Below, piece by piece: positions 58,446 to 64,000 of a stretch of DNA of 64,000 nucleotides (position 1 is the first letter of the stretch; every line of letters begins with the position of its first letter). The position numbers were made by a program, and so were the translations under genes. The notes under the pieces are model-generated. The model worked only from the letters and a program-made list of their open reading frames with translations. It was not told the DNA's origin and did not search any database. The stretch spans positions 5,282,501 through 5,346,500 of the forward strand of contig NC_091675.1 of NCBI RefSeq assembly GCF_042453785.1. Direction: 5' to 3'. The stretch comes from Malus domestica. Taxonomy: Eukaryota; Streptophyta; Magnoliopsida; Rosales; Rosaceae.

Positions 58446-58482
58446 AAATTTTGAAGTGAGGGTTTTGTGATTTTGGTGTGAC

Positions 58483-61400
58483 ATGGCTCAGATTCAAGTT
58501 CAGCACCACCAGCAGCCTCCTGTGAGCGGCCCGAACAGCGTGGCGGCGAACGCCGGCGGTGCCCCCCAGCAGTTCGTTTCGACGTCGCTGTACGTTGGGG
58601 ATCTTGACCAGAATGTTACCGACTCGCAGCTGTACGATCTGTTCAACCAGGTCGGTCAGGTCGTGTCGGTTAGGGTCTGCAGGGACTTGAGCACTCGCCG
58701 ATCTCTCGGCTATGGTTACGTCAACTATAGCGGTCCTCAGGATGGTCAGTCTTCTGATTAATTTCACTTTTATTGTTCTTAAAATTATTTAATTTTTTGG
58801 TAATTGTTGGGAGCATGTTGTATTTAAAGTTTGCGTTTTTAATATGAATGTTTGAGGAAATTAAAAATTTTGATTGGATTACTATTGGGGATTAGTCGAA
58901 ATGGATTATTGAGTTTGCGATTTGAGAATTTACATTGAATACGAGATTTCGATGTCCAGGTTTTATGCTAATTTGCCAAATCAGGTTGACTAGACGCACA
59001 TTTAGGATGGGTTAATACTTTGGAAGTTGTCTATTTTTGATGGTGACATTGGGTTTATTTGCGTATTGAATTTTTCGCGAACAGAACTTTACGCAACATG
59101 TGCTGCAATTTGATTTTATCGTTTTTAACCATGCAGCTGCGAGGGCACTGGAAGTTCTGAACTTCACTCCACTGAATAACAAATCAATCAGGATTATGTA
59201 TTCGCACCGGGACCCTAGTATTAGAAAGAGTGGAACCGGAAACATATTTATCAAGGTAGCTATTTTCTTGATGTACTTCACTGAGATTCCTCTCCTTTCC
59301 ATGAAGTATGGTGTTGCTTTATGGGTTTCGGCCTTATGCTAATTCTTTTGGGTGAATGCAGAATCTGGACAAGGCAATTGACCACAAAGCATTGCATGAG
59401 ACATTTTCTTCGTTTGGAAATATTCTTTCTTGCAAGATAGCCACTGATGCCACTGGCCAGTCAAAGGGCTATGGTTTTGTGCAATTTGATAGTGAGGAAG
59501 CTGCTCAGAGTGCAATAGATAAGTTAAATGGGATGCTGCTTAATGATAAGCCAGTATTTGTAGGACAATTTCTCCGCAAGCAGGAGAGAGACGGAAATTG
59601 GAATAAGACAAAATTTAACAATGTCTACGTCAAGAATGTATCTGAATCTACAACAGAGGATGAGTTGAGGAACATTTTTGGCGAACATGGACAAATTACC
59701 AGTGTTGTAGTGATGAGGGATGGGGAAGGCAAATCAAGGTGTTTTGGTTTTGTCAACTTTGAGGATCCAGAAGCTGCTGCTAAAGCTGTTGAAGCTTTGA
59801 ATGGAAAGAAGATCGATGAGAAGGAGTGGTATGTTGGGAAAGCTCAGAAGAAGTACGAAAGAGAGCTTGAATTGAAGGAGAGATTTGAGCAGAGCATGAA
59901 GGAAGCCAGCGATAAGTTTCAGGGTGTCAATTTGTATATCAAGAACTTGGATGACAGCATCAGTGATGAAAAACTCAAGGAATTATTCTCGGAGTACGGT
60001 ACAGTTAGTTCATGCAAGGTTGGTGAACGTGCTTCTTTGATTTGTTAGTTTTACCTATGCTGGCAGGGATCTGAATTAACATGTTATTCTTTGATTTCAC
60101 AGGTTATGCGTGATCCTGATGGAAACAGCAGAGGTTCTGGTTTCGTTGCCTTTTCAACTGCTGAAGAAGCTTCTCGAGCTGTATGTTGTTTAACTCTTGA
60201 GTTTGTATAAAAGAATAAAACCAGAAAACCTGTTATGTGAATTACATGTGATTTACCTTAATTCTGTACTTCCAGCTTGCTGAGATGAATGGCAAAATGG
60301 TTGTTAGCAAGCCTCTGTATGTTGCACTTGCGCAAAGGAAAGAAGAAAGAAGAGCAAGGCTACAGGTATGACCAACTTGGAGTGTTCCCTGAAGTTTGAT
60401 GGAGCTTTTTTGTTTTTTTTTTTTTCATTTGTTGTTTTCACCATTAGATTAATACATATGTTTTTTTCAGGCTCAGTTTTCGCAAATGAGGCCAGTTGCT
60501 ATGGCACCTTCAGTGGCTCCACGTGGTATGCCAATGTACCCTCCTGGTGCTCCGGGTCTAGGGCAACAATTTATGTACGGGCAAGCACCTCCAGCGATAA
60601 TTCCTCCACAAGTAATGATTGTCCATTTTCTATGTTGATTTTCGTTGATTGTGGTTCATGTTTGATTATTCTTTCTCAACCTTTTTTCTTTTTTAAACTG
60701 TGCAGGCTGGATTTGGTTACCAACAGCAGCTTGTGCCTGGATTAAGGCCTGGTGGTGGACCAATGCCAAACTTCTTTGTTCCAATGGTCCAGCAGGGTCA
60801 GCAGGGCCAACGCCCAGGAGGCCGACGTGGTGCAGGTCCAGTGCAGCCAAACCAACAGCCTGTGCCAATGATGCAGCAGCATGTTAGTTGAAAAGATGCA
60901 ACTTCTATACTTATGCTGAGATCTGATTTTGTTTGCTCATGTTTCTGATGTTCCTATTTTCCTTTGTGTTTCAGATGCTGCCTAGGGGACGTGTGTACCG
61001 CTATCCACCTGGTCGCAACATGCAGGAAGTTCCATTTTCTGGAGTCGGCAGTGGTATGCTTCCAGTCCCATATGACATGGGTGCCATTCCTATGCGTGAT
61101 GCTGCAGGTGGGCAGGGTGTTCCAGCTTTGGCCACTGCCCTTGCAAATGCCTCAACTGAACAGCAAAGGACGGTAAGCCCTTTTTCTTTTTAGCTCCTTT
61201 TAAACTATAAAAAGTGACATGCATTAGGATTGATCTTGCTGAGCTTTGCTTATTGATTTATCTCTTATTTCTGGGCAGATGCTTGGTGAAGCCTTATATC
61301 CCCTCGTTGACCAGCTGGAGCATGAGTCGGCAGCCAAGGTGACAGGCATGCTTTTGGAGATGGACCAGACTGAAGTTTTGCATTTGCTCGAGTCACCAGA

Positions 61401-61506
61401 GGCTCTAAAGGCGAAGGTCGCAGAGGCCATGGATGTTCTGAGGAATGTTGCCCAACAGCAGGCTAACAGCAGCGCCGACCAACTGTCTTCATTGTCTCTT
61501 GAATGA
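58483..61506 (+). CDS. Cytoplasmic poly(A)-binding protein, nine exons, complete
   Basis: Exons 58483-58744, 59137-59255, 59362-60018, 60103-60180, 60276-60365, 60471-60611, 60706-60882, 60975-61172 and 61279-61506 join with GT-AG introns to ~649 residues. Four RRMs are visible: RRM1 (~35-110, LYVGDL and LGYGYVNY), RRM2 (~122-200, IFIKNLD and KGYGFVQF), RRM3 (~214-292, VYVKNVSE and RCFGFVNF) and RRM4 (~317-394, LYIKNLDD and RGSGFVAF). A Pro/Gln/Met-rich linker follows. Exon 9 is the MLLE/PABC domain ([36 protein letters not shown]) that binds PAM2 peptides. The protein coats poly(A) tails, contacts eIF4G and controls translation and decay. It belongs to the PAB2/PAB4/PAB8 group; which one cannot be decided here. 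Confidence 0.95.
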
Positions 61507-61909
61507 GAAGAACGGCATCTGGTGATGTTTTTCTCACAATGCGGAAAGACTTTGGTAGAAGTTTGCGTTTGATGTTTTGAGTTATCGTAGTGTTTTGGAA
61601 ATTGGAAACATAGACTTGATTTCTTCATTTTTCCCGCAATTTTTTGTTTGATTGGGCTGTATTGATATACATTTACCTGGCTTGCTTCATGGTTTTGGTT
61701 AATGAGTTTAGACATTTGGCTTGGTCATAGTTTTGTTTAATTACTTGACATTTTATATTTCTTGTGGTGTTTGAAATTGTTATCCGATTCATCCTAAACA
61801 TCAGTTGGTAAACCATGAAAGGAAGAGGAAATTGCGACTCCTCCCCACCTTGCCTTATTCGGTTGGTAAAAAGGAAAAGAAGAGGAAATTGCGTTACATT
61901 TATTAGTCA
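61507..61909 (+). other. PABP 3' untranslated region and spacer
   Basis: T-rich 3' untranslated style sequence after the stop; no gene. A GAAGAGGAAATTGCG phrase occurs at about 61822 and 61879. Confidence 0.45.
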
Positions 61910-61990
61910 AAAAGTCTTACGCGAAAAGTCTAACCCACCTTCCCCCTTCAAAAAGTCTTACGCGAAAGGTCTAACCCACCTTCTCCCGAA
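61910..61990. repeat. Direct repeat, period 41 bp, two copies
   Basis: AAAAAGTCTTACGCGAAARGTC followed by TAACCCACCTTC occurs twice in succession (GTCTTA at 61914 and 61955). Confidence 0.8.
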
Positions 61991-62310
61991 TAAGGGGGTC
62001 GGGGGAAGGAAGAGGAAATAATATATGCTGATAATATGGGGTTTTAGATTCAAATTTCGTGGATGAAAAATTTAATAACAAATTAAGTTTTTCATTATGT
62101 AACTTAATTATACTTTTTTTTAATGTAAAAATATATCGATGTACTAATAAAAAAAATCACTTGTATAAAAAAAAAAAAAAAATACTTGCGTCACAGGACT
62201 TAATATTTAGCTCGTGACTCAGTCCTGTAATCTCTACGTAATGGGTAATGTCAGCACTTGGACTAAACACTAATAAATCCAAAATCCAGGGGCAGCAACC
62301 TGCAATTGCA

Positions 62311-62317
62311 TATAAAA
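62311..62317 (+). promoter_or_regulatory. TATA box of the BAHD gene
   Basis: TATAAAA. The expected transcript start, ~30 bp on, falls at or after the ATG at 62340, which favours the in-frame ATG at 62424 as the real start. Confidence 0.5.
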
Positions 62318-62423
62318 ACCAGATCAGCTAAAGCAACAGATGGAAGTATCGATCAAGAAATCAAAGCTGCCTAGTCACATTGTGCAAATCAAAACAATAC
62401 CGGGAGCGAATTTTATTCAGGAA

Positions 62424-63911
62424 ATGGATTCCGAGCACGTAAAACAAATTTCAGAGTGCTTTGTCCAGCCACACCATGCTCCTCAAGAGTCAAAGCAGCC
62501 CTTCTACTTGGCACCTGGTGATCTTGCCATGCTCTCGGTACACTATATCCAGAAGGGGCTTCTCTTTCCCAAACCACCAGAAGCAAAACGGGATCCGAAA
62601 AACTTCATCGATTCTCTGTTGGAAAGGCTCAAGCAGTCTCTTTCCGTTGCGCTCGTTCATTTCTACCCGCTTGCAGGTCGCTTCGTGACCGAGAAATCCG
62701 AGGACCCAGCCTCTTATGTGGTCTATGTGGATTGCAACAACAGCCCTGGAGCCAAATTCATATATGCAACTCTGGAGATGTCCGTATCTGACATTCTTTC
62801 ACCGACTGATGTCCCGTTGGTGGTCCAATCGTTTTTTGATCATGACAGGGCAGTCAACCATGACGGCCACACCATGTCTTTGCTGTCGATTCAGGTCACG
62901 GAACTTGTGGATGGTATTTTCATAGGGCTTTCCATGAATCACAGCCTTGGTGATGGAACCTCGTTCTGGCTTTTCTTCAACGTTTGGTCTGAAATCTTTC
63001 AAGCACAAGCGCAAGAAGGTCATGATCATTTTGTAGCCAACATCTCGCGCCCACCTGTCCTCAAGCGCTGGTTTCCGGATGGTCATGGCCCAATCATCAA
63101 CCTGCCCTTCAAACACTCTGACGAATTCATTGGCAGATTTGAAGCTCCCCCACTCAGGGAGAGAATGTTTCACTTCTCATCAGAATCCATAGCCAAACTC
63201 AAAGCGAAGGCCAACGCGGAGTCTGACACCACCAAAATCTCTTCCTTCCAGTCCTTATCTGCCCTTCTCTGGCGCACCATTACTCGCGCGCGTTGTCTGG
63301 CACCAGATCAAGGAACCAGCTGCAGGCACGGTCTAATATCTTGGGCATATCCTCAAAACTTCATCTTTCATTTAAAATGTCCACATATTGCTTGATAACC
63401 ATGACTAACATGGATATTCAATACCTTATACAGGTTGGCTGCGAATAACAGAGGAAGAATAGACCCACCGTTGTCTGGAGACTACTTTGGGAACTCAATT
63501 TACCCCGTTAAATCAGAAACTGTTGCAGCAGGTGAGTTGCTGGAGCATGGGATTGGATGGGCAGCATGGAAGTTGCACGAGGCAGTGGTTAACCACGATG
63601 ACAAGGTGATACGAGGGCAAGTTGATGCGTGGCTGAAGTCTCCCTCTGTGTACCTGGTAAGTTATTTTGATCCACTAAGCGTGATGATGGGGAGTTCACC
63701 AAGATTCAACATGTATGGAAACGAATTTGGAATGGGAAAAGCGCTAGCGCTTCGAAGCGGATACGCACACAAGTTTAGTGGGAAAGTGTCAGCGTATGAA
63801 GGACGCGAAGAAAGAAGCATAGACTTGGAGGTGTGCCTTCCACCTGATGCAATGAGTGCTCTTGAATGTGACAAGGAGTTCATGGAAGCCGCATCCGTAT
63901 CGCAGTATTAG
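62424..63911 (+). CDS. BAHD acyltransferase (At3g50280/EPS1-like clade), one GC-AG intron
   Basis: Exon 1 is 62424-63325 and exon 2 is 63434-63911. The product is ~459 residues, the usual BAHD length; starting at 62340 would add 28. Family marks: QPFYLAPGDLAMLSVHYIQKGLLF, LVHFYPLAGRF, the catalytic HxxxD in MNHSLGDGTSFW (His173, Asp177), and TSCRLAANNRGR across the junction. Enzymes of this type move acyl groups from CoA thioesters to alcohols or amines in the cytosol; EPS1-type members have a special role in salicylate formation. The structural DFGWG motif reads EFGMG (about 398-402). The only in-frame junction is AG|GCACGG...ACAG|GTTGG, a GC-AG intron of 108 bp; the nearby GT at 63331 would break the frame. 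The substrate is unknown. Either an active gene with a weak donor or one starting to decay. Confidence 0.85.
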
Positions 63912-63953
63912 TTACATGCCTTGTTCGTCTGCAAAATTTGTATAAGTTCGTAC

Positions 63954-64000
63954 CCAGTGCACAAGTGCACAAGGCTCCCGCTTTACGCAGGTTCTGGAAG
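63954..64000. repeat. Start of a dispersed repeat cut by the window edge
   Basis: CCAGTGCACAAGTGCACAAGG with GCTCCCGCTTTACGCAGG resembles a dispersed tRNA-like or SINE-type phrase common in plant genomes (from memory). It cannot be resolved further here. Confidence 0.4.

Noticed and set aside
62340-62423. BAHD start at ATG 62340
   Set aside because: Possible, but it lies only ~23 nt after the TATA box and adds 28 residues not typical of the family; the in-frame ATG at 62424 is preferred.
63331-63433. Canonical GT-AG intron for the BAHD gene using the GT at 63331
   Set aside because: It shifts the frame and destroys the conserved LAANNR segment right after the junction.
1-64000. Stand-alone tRNA or rRNA genes
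   Set aside because: Box B-like GGTTCRA motifs were found only inside SINE copies with A-tails and target duplications; no cloverleaf could be built by eye.

Overview
This is AT-rich plant nuclear DNA with eudicot-style genes: short GT-AG introns, TATA boxes and plant-specific families (WOX, AP2/ERF, BAHD). It is crowded with MITEs, SINEs, a Helitron and LTR debris. Several repeat families, such as the short inverted repeat at 41.2 kb and the LTR at 39.7-40.2 kb, resemble sequences I remember from apple (Malus/Pyrus, Rosaceae). The species call is an inference from memory, not a search.

Layout. 0-2.5 kb is a tandem array of a ~345 bp satellite unit. 2.7-7.8 kb is a CACTA (En/Spm)-like transposon with an apparently intact six-exon accessory transposase gene, a dense palindromic subterminal array ending in TAGTG, and possible captured exons. 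11.3-12.6 kb (+) is a complete five-exon SUMO E2 gene (SCE1/UBC9). 14.0-16.2 kb (-) is a two-exon SPRY-domain protein with an N-terminal membrane anchor. 16.5-24.3 kb is almost entirely nested small transposons. 25.8-27.1 kb (+) is a NYN-nuclease/C2H2 zinc-finger gene broken by one stop codon and one frameshift. 33.3-33.8 kb (+) is an intronless DREB A-5 repressor (RAP2.1-like). 34.7-50.4 kb is again a repeat field, with a Helitron holding a solo LTR, SINEs with perfect target duplications, foldback elements and a Pack-MULE-like element. 53.1-54.4 kb (+) is WOX4. 54.9-56.2 kb is a hAT element with a perfect 8-bp target duplication. 58.5-61.5 kb (+) is a nine-exon cytoplasmic poly(A)-binding protein gene. 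62.3-63.9 kb (+) is a BAHD acyltransferase whose single intron must use a GC-AG junction.

The genes are independent transcription units. They cover SUMO conjugation, mRNA poly(A) binding, vascular stem-cell identity (WOX4), stress-related repression (ERF) and acyl transfer. RAP2.1-like and WOX4 lie in the same region in Arabidopsis (At1g46768 and At1g46480, from memory), so that pair may be ancestral linkage now separated by ~20 kb of transposons.

I see no wholly new enzyme system. The most notable items are the intact CACTA accessory gene with its palindrome array, the phased G-box array inside a Harbinger-like element that splits a SINE, the doubly broken NYN gene, the GC-AG BAHD intron with an altered DFGWG motif, and the Pack-MULE-like capture. 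Exon boundaries come from reading splice sites and frame by eye; target-site duplications were read directly.
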